Shown: positions 1 to 11,557 of the stretch, one piece after another | Layout of the letters: each line of letters opens with the position of its first letter | Position numbering within the stretch: position 1 is the stretch's first letter | Assembly (NCBI GenBank): GCA_029204225.1 | Contig: CM055092.1 | Coordinates: 46,753,486 to 46,813,485, forward strand | Origin: Diphasiastrum complanatum | Lineage: Eukaryota > Streptophyta > Lycopodiopsida > Lycopodiales > Lycopodiaceae | Direction: 5' to 3' | Length of the DNA stretch: 60,000 nt | Program-made: the position numbers and the translations under genes | Notes under the pieces: model-generated | The model's input: the letters and a program-made list of their open reading frames with translations, nothing else | Database searches by the model: none | What the model was told of the DNA's origin: nothing

Positions 1-280
1 TTCTGAGTTGTTGTGGAAAGTGCTATTTGTGTGAGAGGTTTGCCAAGAAATCTCTCATTTGTATGTTTGGAGTACCGCAAATCACACTAGACAGTGTCTA
101 GTACTACCATTCAGAGTTAGGAGGCTTCATACTTCTCACATTACTGATCTCAGTCTTTTGAACGATCACACATTTTGAAATCTTTGCAAAGAGGAGGCGA
201 CATAGCCACCGCGCCGAAGTGGGAAATCTAGAATATTCCCTCTAAAAGTTCTGATATTCCATCTACTTTTCATCTTTTCC

Positions 281-532
281 GTACCAATATCGGATCGACG
301 CGCCAAAGGTAGGAAAAATCTTGAATAGTCATACATCCGCGCATCGTACAGATATAGCATATCTGTACCAATATCGGATCCACGCGCCAAAAGTAAAGAA
401 AATACTAAGCAGTTGTACATCCACGTGTCATACCGATATCGCATACTCATACCAATATCGGATCCACGCGCGTGAGCTAAAGAGAATCCCAAGCAGTCGT
501 GCACCCGCGCGTCATACCGATATCAGGTGTCC
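281..532. repeat. Three tandem copies of an 84-bp unit
   Basis: The phrase taccaatatcggat(c/g)cacg recurs with starts at about 281, 365 and 449, a spacing of exactly 84 bp. The rest of each unit (an AAGTA-like stretch, then catccgcgcatcgta or a variant, then gatatagcata or a variant) also recurs with point differences. The array ends about 70 bp before the Gag-like start at 600, so it probably sits in the leader or LTR of the following copia relic, where such repeats often act as enhancer-like elements. That role is inference. Confidence 0.8.
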
Positions 533-599
533 AACCAAAATTTCTTTTTACAGTTCTATGGTGTGATAAATTTTGTGATCTAGACTCATCTATCCAGTA

Positions 600-1987
600 A
601 TGGCAACTCTAAGCGAGAGTGTCCTTAATGAGTCAAGCAAATTGGAAGGTGCCGGCAACTATGCAGTTTGAAAATTCAAACTGAAGAACATTTTGATGGA
701 AAAGGAGCTGTAGGAGAGGTGCAGAGACAAGGTCAGTTATTGAAGAAGATCAGTGGGCATTTGATAGGAGAAAATGGAAAGCCCAGAATGTCATCAACTT
801 ATCAGTTAGAGATGCAATTATTCCCTATATTTCAGATTCAAAAAGACCAAAAGAAGTGTGGGATACATTGAAGGCATTGTCTGAAATGACAAATACATCT
901 CGAATACTGTTTTTGAAGACGAAGTTGCATACATTCTGGATGGATGATGGTGCAACTATTGCCGATCACATACTGAAGATCAAAGATATCCGTGACCAAT
1001 TAGCAGCAGTTGGAGAGCGAGTACAAGATTGTGAGATCGTGCAATTGACATTGAATAGTTTAAGTGAGTCACATCAGATATTTGTGACGAGTATAGCCAC
1101 AAGAGAAAACCTTCCAACCTATGAAGAACTAGGTGGATTGCTTCTGCAAGAAGAGCAACGTCAAGAGAACTTGAATCATCGTAACAGGAGCTATGATCAA
1201 GCTCTTGCAGTTAGAGGATGAGGTGGAAAATTTGGCCGTGAAAGGTATCAATCGAGAGGAGGAAACTCAAGTCGGGGATCATTTCAACAATTTCATGAGA
1301 ATATCAATGATAGTCCGAATCGAGGCAATTGGAATCAAGGCCGAGGTCAAGGATGCAGTTATTCAAGACAAAATAAACCTGGAAATTGTAGGTACTGCAA
1401 CAAACCTAGCCACTGGGAGTGTGAATGCTTCAAGAAACAGAAGGAGATGAAACAAAGAAAAGACAAATGGCAAGCGAGAAATTATGCTGATCAACATCAA
1501 TTTGATGACTATTATTATGAAAACAATTATACTGATTAACATCAATGCGATGATGATCAATATGAAGATGATATTGGTGAGAGTTCAAAATTGTTCATTA
1601 TAGCATTAATGACAAGTGATGAAGCCAAGGATACATGGTACATTGATAGTGGTGCATCCAAGCACATGACTTCAAGAAAAGAGTGGTTTTCAGAACTCAA
1701 GGAAACTAACAATGGTGATGAAGTTGGACAAGCTGATGGCAAATTGTTATCTGTTAAAGGAGTTGGAGTGGTACCAGTGAAGTTAGCTAGCGGAAAGATA
1801 AAGCAGATAAGCAATGTGCAATATGTACCTGGATTAGCTAACAATCTACTATCTGTTGGGATGATGGCTGATCAACAACTCAAGGGTGAGTTTGATAGTG
1901 ACAAATGTCTTGTCAAAGACATCAAGAATCACTACAAAGTGATTGCTACAGGAGCTAGAGTCAACGGAAATCGACTCTACAAATTGA
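600..1987 (+). pseudogene. Ty1/copia gag-protease, decayed
   Basis: A copia Gag (DUF4219/UBN2 type) starts at ATG 600, but two expected tryptophan codons read TGA (about 669) and TAG (about 705), and the frame shifts near 720. From about 721 the frame is open apart from TGA at 1219 and TAA at 1537. It carries the UBN2 core (KRPKEVWDTLKAL at 841, later ENLPTYEELGGLLLQEE), a CX2CX4HX4C zinc knuckle at 1387-1428, and the aspartic protease motif WYIDSGASKHMTS at about 1639-1677. The protease region runs on to the typical NNLLSVGMMAD segment. The element cannot make a functional polyprotein. The family assignment is firm from motif order. Confidence 0.9.
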
Positions 1988-3349
1988 ATGCAAGAGAGTT
2001 TAAAATCAAGCGAGCAGGGAGAGCTTAAAAGATCAAGTAGAAATCGAAAACCTCTTGCAAAATTAGAGATGAATCTAGCCCTAATGGGTTATGTGCTCAA
2101 GGCTCAAGAACCAAAAACTTTTGATAAAGCAAAGGAGCACAAGGAGTGGCGTGAAGCTATGGAAACAGAAATGGAAGCTATAACGAAAAATAGGATTTGG
2201 AACTTGGTTGAGCTACCTGATGGTAAGACGTCTATCACTTGCAAATGGATATACAAGATCAAATATGGAGCTGATGGGCAACTCAACAAGTACAAAGCAC
2301 AGTTGGTTGCGAGAGAATTTGAGCAGCAGGAAGGTAATGATTTTGAGGAAACCTTCGCACCCATAACTAAGATGGTAATTATACGTTCTATCATTGCTAT
2401 TTCTGTTTTCTATGGTTGGAAGATCCAGCAAATGGACGTTAAATCTACTTTTCTTAATGGAGTGCTGGATGAAGAGGTGTACTTAGTACAACCTCAAGGA
2501 TTTGTTGAGCCAGGGAGAGAGCATCTCGTTTGTAAGCTCAACAAAGCCATTTATGGATTGAAGCAAGCACCACGGGTGTGGTACTCTTGCATTGATGAAC
2601 ACTTCAAGCGAAGGGGAATGGTAAAGAGTGATCCTGATCCTAATCCTTACATTCTAAGACAAGACTCAAATATAGTGTTCATTGTGTTGTACGTGGATAA
2701 TTTGATTATTACAAGAAGTAATGAGAGCTTAATTGATGAGATAAAATTAGATCTTTCCAATGCTTTTGACATGAGTGTTCTAGGATTGATGCACTATTGT
2801 CTTGGCATTGAAGTATGGCAAAAGGAAGACATGGTCTTTCTTACACAAAGCAAATATGCACGAGATTTGCTTTATAAGTTCAATATGCAGGATTGTAAGC
2901 CTTTGAGTACACCTATGGATGTCAACATGAAGCTTACTACATATGATGAATATGAGAAAGTGGATGCTTATTTGTATAGACAGCTGGTGGGTACTTTGAT
3001 TTATTTGACACACACACGACCTGATGTTTCTTCTGTTGTTGATGTTGTTAGTCAATTTATGCAAGATCCTAGTCAAGCACATTGGAAGTCTGCTAAATGT
3101 ATTCTCAGATACATTCGAGGGACATTGAATTTTGGTTTGAAGTATGATCAACCTGAAGTGCCAATGTTGGTAGGTTATACAAATGCCGATTGGGCAGGTA
3201 ATATTGATGACAGAAGATCTACCAATGGTCATACATTCAGTTATGGTACATCTGCAATTTCATGGAGCAGCAGAAAGCAACCTACAGTGGCCTTATCATC
3301 GACGGAAGTTCAGAGTTTATTTGTACATTTTACATTCTATATGAGTTAG
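1988..3349 (+). pseudogene. Ty1/copia reverse transcriptase-RNase H fragment
   Basis: This 453-codon open frame begins directly after the protease region. It holds the copia RVT_2 domain (WREAMETEMEAI, CKWIYKIKY, QMDVKSTFLNG, YGLKQAPRVWY), then the connection and the start of RNase H (NADWAGNIDDRRSTNGHTF, SSRKQPTVALSSTE). No integrase zinc finger or DDE core lies between protease and RT, so an internal deletion has removed the integrase. The catalytic box reads YVDN instead of YVDD at about 2690, and RNase H is cut off after the SSTE motif. It is a dead fragment despite its long open frame. Confidence 0.92.
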
Positions 3350-6300
3350 TGTGATAGAGTGACAGTGCGTGTTCTTCTTCCGCCTTCTTGTGGTGATTGC
3401 TTATGGTGAATGCTTGATGTTGCATATCTAATTCTTGACAACTAAGTGGAGTTTAGACAAGGTTTGAGACAATGTATGCATGTGTAGAGTTATCAATAGC
3501 AATTCTATGAATAGTTGGTCCATGTTTAGGACTCTATTCTAGGTGAATCTATGTATAGTGAACTTAGGGCTATGCATGGCTATGTGGCAGGTTGCTTTTG
3601 GCTCTACATATTGAGGCCAAACTCGCCCTACTCCTCATTGTGATCATTGATTCATTGCTAGGATTTCACTCTACCTTCATGCTTCTTATTCCTTGGCTTG
3701 GGGGTGAAGCTTCTAGAGTTGATTGGTTGCTTCTACTTGGTTGGGTGGTTGCTTGATAGTGTGTTTTCCATTGTGTATTGTCTTGTAAGCAGGATCAGGG
3801 AGCTTCCCTTATAGTGGTATCAGTATTTTCACTAAGTCTAAATTATTTCTCGGTGATAGATAAGTTAAAATTGACAGAAGAAACCGCAATGAATTGCAGA
3901 CAGTTTTTACTGTGCTTTTTTAACTTTTGGAGTTGGGAACTCCCAAATTGGAAGTTAAAATTTGAATTTGTTTTTTTTTTGTTGAATTTCAAATTGGTTA
4001 AATTTGAATTCAGTTGCTTGTCTGATAGTTTTCTAATCGATGCTGATCAATAGAAATCAGTCAAGAAACGTTTGTGCAAGATACTCGTTAAATTTGAATT
4101 AAGATCGTCACACAATATGAAATGAACAGATTGGATGAGTGGCAATATGTTCTTTATCTAGTCAGTAAATCTGATAGAATACGGTTTAAGAATTACTGAA
4201 ATCCTATTGGTGGGATTTCCATTCATGTAATTTCATATTCTACGTTTGGATAGGTTTTGTCAATATTAACGGAGTAATGCCAAACCAGTCAATAAAAAGA
4301 AAAAACAGTCCAATTTTATTGGAAAATCTGTAATATAGGAATTACATAACGGATTTTATTTCCAGTAAAATCCTATGGTAAATTATATTCAAAAGATCAG
4401 ACTAGTACGGTTTCACATACTAGTAAATGATTTTTCATATATCAGATATTCAGCCCAGGTATAGGACAAAAATGAATTTGTTTTAGACTTTTTCCTATAG
4501 TAATTAATTTTTTAAACATTTAAATACTGACTTTTCTTGGATTAGATATTTTCATATATCATCTTTCCAGTTAACTTTTATGGAAATTTATAATTTCTTT
4601 AAAAGGAGGGGTGAAGTGGTGGGATAAAATTCTATTTGGGGATCTGTTATTGCATAGTTTTTGCATTTGCAAATGTTTGCCTTTGCATGTTTCTCATTTT
4701 CTGGTAGCTATGGTCAAATATCAATCAACAGGGGTATAGAAATGAGATTGGACCTGAAAGAAATTTTGGATAGATTCAGAATAAGATGCCTAATTGGAAC
4801 TTTTCAAATATGAGAAATTCTCTAGGGATTGTGTGGACAATCTGGAGCTGGAACAAGTTTGGAATTTGAATCATTATCTTTAAGTAGTGCAGTAAAAGTA
4901 TATAGTATTCTTGGGATAGATTATTCCTTAGATTAGGAATAGACTCAACTCATTAGTGATTGTGTCCCAGAGAGCTCAAATGGATAACGAATCATAATGA
5001 ATCCAAGAATAACAATTGAATTGATATTCAGAAGGACTTTGGATATCTAGATGTGATTCTGGATTGTAATCTAAAGTTTTTTTTGTAGTTGAAGACGATT
5101 ATCATTTGGGTATGCGTTCAATCTTTAATTACTAATTGTTATAGAACTTGAATTTTGCACTTCAGTTAAAGAATCATGTTTGAAAAATATTCCTAAATCC
5201 AATATTTCCTTCGTGAAAAGATTTTGGAATGATTCTTACTTATCCTGAGTTATGTTAGGCATATACTCCAGTATCCAATAAATGATTATGGTTTGGATTT
5301 CAGGAAATTATGATTGACAAATCATATGAATCTAAATATTTATGGTTGACGAATCATAAATAGATACTTAATTACTGTTAGAGGATTATAGGGAATTGTA
5401 ATGGTTTGTAAGTGTGATGATTAATTTATATTTGAGTAAGAATTCAGATCAGCGTTTTGAATCTCTCTACTCCAGTATTTTATTTGAGAACCTATGAATC
5501 TCACAGATATTCTCACAAGATAAAGTTATCTTATTTGTGGAGAATTAATGAGTCTAGTGGATGCTATTCTACTACAGTTTATGGTCTATAGATGCTTGAG
5601 TACAATTCTTCATTTGATTGGATCTCTAGTTATCTTAGGAGACAGACAAGTCTATTAGAATGAGAGGATGTTGATTGGAACTCCATGCCTTCCAACGAGC
5701 TCGTAGTCTCTCCATGATTCTACCTGCACGCGAATATCCCATCCATAAAATTGAGGTCCTCATCGTCACTCATGGATGTAAAATGGGACGACCCACGATT
5801 GTGGCCAGATCCCTGACTGGGGGATGTGTCATGACACATAATGGAAACACGTGTGGGATAATTGTTGATAGCAAACAAATATAGTTCTAGAAAAACCAGT
5901 CTTATTTTATTTAGTGCAATTAATGAGTTCAAATAAATGACTCAAGTTTGATAACAAACAAAATAAATTACTCACTCTATTCCACCCTAGAGATTATAAA
6001 TATTTTCACCATCGTTCATGGAATTACAGACTCCTACACATCTACCACATGTATACTAAACTCAAGTCACAATTTCACATCTTGAAACAACTAATGTTTA
6101 AAGCGAATCATGACAATAACCCTGATTAGGGCCATAAATATATTACATGTCAAAAATTTCAGGAAAATGTCAAGTCTCCGATCCAAATAAATGATCAAAA
6201 TAAGCATACATACATGGTGCAAGACCAAATAGTTCAATTACATAATTAGTCAAAGTTCATGAATATACCTAAACTCAATCGCTATGACACTAACAAATGT

Positions 6301-7129
6301 ACCAACCAGAATGATAAAACTAGAAACATGAGTATCTATGCACATGGATAAGCTAGCTATAGGGTGAAAACACTAGCTAGATCTGCCTGAATCATCCTCG
6401 TTCCGGTCATCAGATGGGGCTTGATGTTCTTGCACGAGCAACAAACACGACCTCATTAGCAGCCCAGTTTATCTGCACGTTTGGCCCTTCCAATAACTCA
6501 GTAATGCTTGTGTACTGTGGCCATATGCATACATATATATACTCATCGTGGGTGGGAGACCGCTCTCTACAACAGATTTCTGCATAAACATTCCAATTTG
6601 TGACATATCAAAAAAGCATTTTAGTTTAGGGTGTGCAAATGAAAAACTCAAAAATTATTTATATAAACAAGTCGAATTTAACTTAAGCGCTTAGGGTAGA
6701 CCTATAAAGTGGTCCTGGAAATATCCCTCACTGTCACTGCCCAAGTGAGAAGCCCTCGTGGTCTGTAGTGAAACTCTGGCTGCCTCTCGTTGCTGCGTAA
6801 AGCGATCTGAATCCTCTCGAAATTCTTTCTTCACATATTTCAAGTCCACTTTCTCCACGAGGGAAGGCCTAACTTTGCCAGCTCTCATTGCATCTCAGAT
6901 CTCTGATTTGCGGTGGCTCATCACAAATCCCATGCGTCTCACCATGATCCAGTTTTGTTCAAATTACATGTCATCAGAAGGGACATGGAACTCTGTACGC
7001 AACTACTCAATGGCACGATTCTTGCGGTCATCGTGGACTTTGCGTTAGTCATGAAATATTTGTCGAGAAAAGTGTATATACATGAGCTCCCTCATGCACG
7101 AGATTACCAACTTACCACAAGCATTCTGA
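3350..7129. other. AT-rich intergenic DNA, no gene recognised
   Basis: No convincing coding region was found. At 3814-3822 the sequence tggtatcag matches the first nine bases of the initiator-tRNA primer binding site of copia elements, so about 3350-3812 could be LTR debris. No LTR partner was found. Between 5680 and 7060 there are short open frames on both strands (for example minus 6691-6888) that look like weak coding remnants but match nothing I recognise. Confidence 0.5.
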
Positions 7130-7584
7130 ATTATGCGACCATTCCTGCTACAAGAATAAGAGAAATCAAGGAGACAAGCAAGGTAATCCTACTCTTGATG
7201 AGGATGGTTTGGATGTTCAAGATGCAAATGATGATGCTTTTGTGATGTCTTTGTGTATGCTTGCTAATGATGGAGATCTAGTCCATGGTAGATTGATAGT
7301 GCAACAAGTTCACACATGACTTTTCACAAAGAGTACTTCACTTCTTTGTTGAAATATGGAGATGGCAAGAGGGTGATCTACACTATCAATGATGGCGAGT
7401 GTGCAATCAAAGGGATTGGCACAATTCAAATTTCTCTCTCTACAAATAGGAATGCTCATTAGGAAAATGTTTTGTTCAATCCATCTATTACCAAGAATTT
7501 GCTTAGTGTGAGTCAATTGCTAAGTAAAGGCCTCAAAGTTGAGTTTGACGGAGATTCTTGTATGATCAAAAGGAAGGATATCTA
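7130..7584 (+). pseudogene. Ty1/copia gag-protease fragment
   Basis: The segment reads as the end of a copia Gag followed by the protease. The expected tryptophan before the catalytic motif is TAG (about 7292). The motif itself is IDSATSSHMTFHKEYF, with DSA where DSG is normal. Further on come the conserved GECAIKGIGTI and PSITKNLLSVSQLL segments, with another in-frame stop between them (about 7460). It stops at a TAG near 7582. It resembles the protease of the complete copia element at 11.5 kb but is much older. Confidence 0.75.
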
Positions 7585-7806
7585 GACCAACCACAGGCAG
7601 GCGACACTGTCGGGTTATTCGCTAAAAAGGAGAAAAAGGAGCACAAGATTTTACACGAGATTTCTGTCAGGCGAAAAATGCGGACACTATTGTAAACTCC
7701 TGTAATTCTACAAATTGTGTAAACACACAAAAAAATTTGCAGAACTGGATAAACAATGGATGAAGATTAAAAACGATTAGTTGGTAAGAAAGAAAATAAT
7801 CCAACA
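7585..7806 (-). mobile_element. Probable 3' LTR of the minus-strand copia relic
   Basis: On the minus strand the pol stop codon overlaps a polypurine tract, AAGGGGGAG at 7815-7807, which is followed at once by TGTTGG at 7806. This is the usual start of a copia 3' LTR. The far boundary is not clear. Parts of it (aatggatgaagattaaaa near 7760, and the ccaaca end) resemble 9985-10028 at the other end of the relic. Confidence 0.5.
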
Positions 7807-7813
7807 CTCCCCC

Positions 7814-9800
7814 TTAATTTGAATCCTTGAATGTCTTGACCTTCAAACTATAGAATCTTCTGTGTGACTCCAAACTTAATGCTTTAGTAAAAACATCTGA
7901 TGTCATATCTTGCATTCTACAATATTGCAATTTGACCTCTTCATTGAGAACTTTGCTTCTGACAAAATGATACTTCAGTTCAATGTGCTTACTCCTGGAA
8001 TGAAATCTAGGGTTGGCTGATAAAGCGATGGCACTTTGATTATCACAAAATAATGTCGTCGGAGCATATTGATTCAGATCAATATCTAAGAGTAAGTTCT
8101 TCAACCAAATTGTTTCCCTTGTAGCTTGAGAGGTTGCAATATACTTTGATTTAGTGGAAGATAGAGCTACCGAAGATTGCTTGCGACTATTCCAGGAAAC
8201 AAGACCATTGTTGAGGAAGAATGTAAATCCGAAAGTAGATTTACGAGTGTCTACATCTCCTGCCCAACTCGCATCTATGTGTAACCACTGAGTAAATTTA
8301 GTTTGTTGTTGACGATTGTTTCATAAGAAAAGTCCATAGTAGCTTGAAAATATCTCATGACTCTGATAAGAGCCTTCCAATGTGTTATACCAGGATTAGT
8401 CATATACTGATTGAGAGAGCTGACAACAAAAGCTATGTCTAGCCTGGTACAGATCATGGCATACATAAGATATCCTATAATAGAATGGTAAGGATACTCA
8501 CGCATCTGCTGCTTCTCATGAATTGTTTGGGGACACTGGTCCTTGACAATTTGAGTCCTAGTTCCATTGGTGAGAGAGCTAACCTGCAATTCATCAAATT
8601 ATATCTGACTAGCATGTTGTAGATGTACCTCCGTTGTGTTATGTAGACCAACTTCTATTTTATATCTCTGTGGATTTGTATACCAAGGCAGAAATGAGCT
8701 TCGCCCAGATCGGTCATATCAAATTCGAAAGATAGCATTGTCTTGGCTTCTTTTATCAAATCGAAACTGTTGTTGAAAAGCAATGTATCATCCACGTACA
8801 AAGTGATAATGATAAAGACTGCTGCACTTCTTTGAAGTAAACGTTTGAATCTGAAGAGCTAGGTGTATAGCCGTGATCAATAAGAAAAGTATTGATCCTT
8901 TGAAACCATGCTCGAACAGATTGCTTCAAGTCATAAAGTGCCTTATGGAGTTTACAAACATGATTGCGTTGACCCTCGATAATATAACCTTTGGGTTGCA
9001 CCATGTAAATGTCTTCTTTGATAACTCCATTGAAATATGTTATCTATACATCCATTTGATGTATTTCCAAATCTGCTGTAGCGGCAAATGATAAAAAAAA
9101 GTCGGATAGAAGAATGCTTGACTACTGGACTGAAGGTCTCAGTGTAATCGACGTTGTATACCTGAGAAAATCCTCTGGCTACAAGTCAAGCCTTTCTTCT
9201 GTTGATGCTTCCATTTGTGTTATACTTAACTTTGAAAATCCATTTGCAATCAACTACGTTTCTGCTGATAGATAGTTCAACAATTGTCCACGTCTGGTTC
9301 TTGATAAGAGATGAATACTCTTTATCCATAGCTTCTTTCCAGAGATCTGAATTAGGCTGACTGAGTGCCTCTTGGACAGACATCGGTTCCTGAACAAGAT
9401 AAGCTGCAGACTCATCGATATACCGGTTAGGTGGTCTACTGGTTCTTGAAGATCTTTTGGATAGTACATGAGGTTGATTATTTCCATCATACTTGTTGAT
9501 CTGCAACATTATCATCTTTTGATCTGTCATTGATTTGTTGTTCGTCAAGAGTAGAGAAGCTTGGACCTTCAATAGGAATAGTCAACTGAGGAATTGGGAA
9601 GTTCAAAGTGTCAGGAGAATTTGATAGGTTGGCTACATGGGAACTGCCCTCCCTTTCAGGTCTTGAAGCTGATCTTCGATGAAGATGACATCTCGGCTAG
9701 TGAATATCTTTGACTCGATGGGATCGAACAACTTGTAGGCTTGATCTGAAGTAGTGTACCTGATGGAAACACACTTGATACTCTGGAAGTCAAGCTTCTT
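7814..9800 (-). pseudogene. Ty1/copia pol fragment (integrase end, RT, RNase H)
   Basis: Read on the minus strand from 9800 down, it shows the copia integrase C-terminal segment (KLFDPIESKIFTSRDVIF near 9750-9690), then RT (VDCKWIFKVKYNTNGSINRR, MVQPKGYIIEGQRNHVCKLHKALYDLKQS, an intact YVDD box near 8800), then RNase H ending in FTKALSLESHRR. The stop is at 7814, next to the polypurine tract. Several frameshifts and stops break it (near 9186, 9010, 8600 and 8110). Gag, protease and the integrase core are absent, so the 5' half has been deleted. Confidence 0.9.
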
Positions 9801-9839
9801 CCTGAAGTGTCACCTTTTTCGCTTCTCACAAAACACTTG

Positions 9840-10028
9840 TAAAAACACAGCTTCGTCTTTTCTTCGTCTGTGAGAATTTACTTGTATTTATGCAAACAGT
9901 CACATTTTATTCGCTTGTCATATTTTACATGTGAATATGCAGATTGTGCAACAACGTGAGTAAAAATGTAGCATGAATGGAGGTAGATTAAAATGGGATT
10001 TAGGAGAGTAGAGGAGATAAATCCAACA
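9840..10028 (-). mobile_element. Possible 5' LTR remnant of the minus-strand copia relic
   Basis: The minus strand begins TGTTGGATTTAT at 10028, matching TGTTGGATTATT at 7806. Inside, aatggaggtagattaaaa (9976-9993) resembles aatggatgaagattaaaa near 7760. The two are diverged, and I could not align them over the full length by eye. If correct, the element spans about 7585-10028 with most of its 5' coding part lost. Confidence 0.4.
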
Positions 10029-10243
10029 ACGAAGTCAAGTTGAAGTTGCAGAGAGACCTGCAACAAGCTTGGAGGAGGAAAATGTTGGTAGATTCTCTAC
10101 CAAGATCACAACCAGCTGAAGGTATACTTTCTGGTGTCGTTAATCCAAGAGCTGTAGTAATTAGACTTGTAGTTATGAACCCAACCATGGCATCTTGTTG
10201 TGTAAGACCATGAGTTGAGGAAATACTACTTAGTTACATTAAA

Positions 10244-10301
10244 GTTTGTTGGATGTAATCCGATAGTGGAGAGTTTGTTGGATGTAATCTGGTAGTGGAG
10301 A
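10244..10301. repeat. Two tandem copies of a 29-bp unit
   Basis: The phrase gtttgttggatgtaatc(c/t)g(a/g)tagtggaga occurs at 10244-10272 and again at 10273-10301, with two differences. It abuts the left end of the complete copia element, which appears to have inserted at the end of this duplication. The rest of 10029-10304 shows no gene. Confidence 0.85.
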
Positions 10302-10304
10302 GTA

Positions 10305-10955
10305 TGAGAGATTTCAACTAGTTTAGTCTAGTTTAGTCACGTTTTGGTAAATTGTCAATAAGAGGCCAAAACTCATTTTAGACTTAGAGATAAACTTTTT
10401 GAAGTTATATTAGTTTAAAATACATTCAATAAACACTTTTGAAAGTGTGGGAAAGTTGGTAGTCGAGTTTGAGAGAGATTCAAATTTGAACTTTGGGTAC
10501 ATTGAATCTAGACCCAAAAATAGTAGGGTTTACATTTTGGAGGGAAAGCCAAGTGGCCAAATAGGGTTTGGAAACTCTATAAAAGGATGTAACTCATGGA
10601 GAGACACATCTTCTCTCTTCTCTCTCTCATTTCATCACTATACATGGTTCTCTTTGGGTTCTACTACTCATTGGTGCACTATCTTGGTGTTATCTTGCAA
10701 TCTTGTGTGTAGAATGCTCATTTATTGCTATTTTCGGTTCCACACGTGTGAAATATAGTAGGGTACTGTAATTGTACGGACAGCAAACATATTTTATGTT
10801 TTGGTTCATGTTTGATCAATATCTCTTAGAGTTTGCATCTCATTTTGTATGTAGATGCTGATGTTTCTACATTGGCAGGATTGTTGGTTTGCTCCTTATT
10901 GTAACCAAAGATTTGGGACATGGATTGGATCTTGAATGATCTGAAATCCTTCACA
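10305..10955 (+). repeat. 5' LTR of the copia element
   Basis: It starts TGAGAGATTTCAACTAG and ends AATCCTTCACA, with TG...CA ends. A TATA-like box, ctataaaagg, lies at about 10577, followed by a CT-rich stretch and the conserved ctactcattggtgcac. Together these mark the U3/R region. It is 651 bp against 652 bp for the 3' copy, with one single-base indel near 10441. Confidence 0.93.
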
Positions 10956-10967
10956 TGGTATCAGAGC
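10956..10967 (+). promoter_or_regulatory. Primer binding site, initiator tRNA-Met type
   Basis: The sequence TGGTATCAGAGC begins directly after the 5' LTR end. This is the standard minus-strand primer site of plant Ty1/copia elements, complementary to the 3' end of initiator tRNA-Met. From here to the Gag ATG at 11558 is an untranslated leader with no open frame of note. Confidence 0.95.
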
Positions 10968-11557
10968 TATTGTGTTTCAGGTTATGAAAGGATCAGCCAT
11001 CTTTAGCAAGGATTTTGGAGGAGTTACCAATGCTAGAGCATGCTAGATTGATCTCTACTCAAAAATCAGCATTTTTGCATGTGTAGAATTAATCTTTTGT
11101 AGGTCAAAACTCAATATAGGGTTATATACTTGATCAATTCCGATTTCACACTTGGATTACTGGAATTAGATGATTTTTGGTGCATTAGGAAGGTCTCATT
11201 GGAGTCTACAAGAAGATATACCAAGTTTCTAGAAATTGCATGTAGAATTTGGGATATTCAATTTTTTGTGATTTTGTCAAAACCCTAATTTTGATTGGAT
11301 CTCTAGTTTGTGAGGTTACTGAACTTCATTTGAGTGTGTTTCAATCTCAGGAAGTGGCAAGAATCATTAGATTGAGGATAGATCATAGGTTGATCAAGAT
11401 TTCACTATTCTATGTGTTGATTTTCTAGTTAGAAGTGCTAGAAGAGATTTGAGAGGTTCCATATCTTTGTGATTTTTTCTTGAGTTCATTTTTTGACATT
11501 CAAGAGAGTGCTTTGTGCATTGGAACAGGTTGAAAGAGAAGATCAGGTCACTTCAAC

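Noticed and set aside
86-102. actagacagtgtctagt palindrome
   Set aside because: Too short to interpret alone; such palindromes are expected by chance in 60 kb and nothing nearby supports a binding site.
3814-3822. tggtatcag as a genuine primer binding site
   Set aside because: Only nine bases match, the preceding bases do not end in a clear LTR CA, and no paired LTR or Gag follows.
3778-4053. 91-codon frame on the plus strand
   Set aside because: Phe/Leu/Lys-rich translation of AT-rich DNA with no homology or coding signature.
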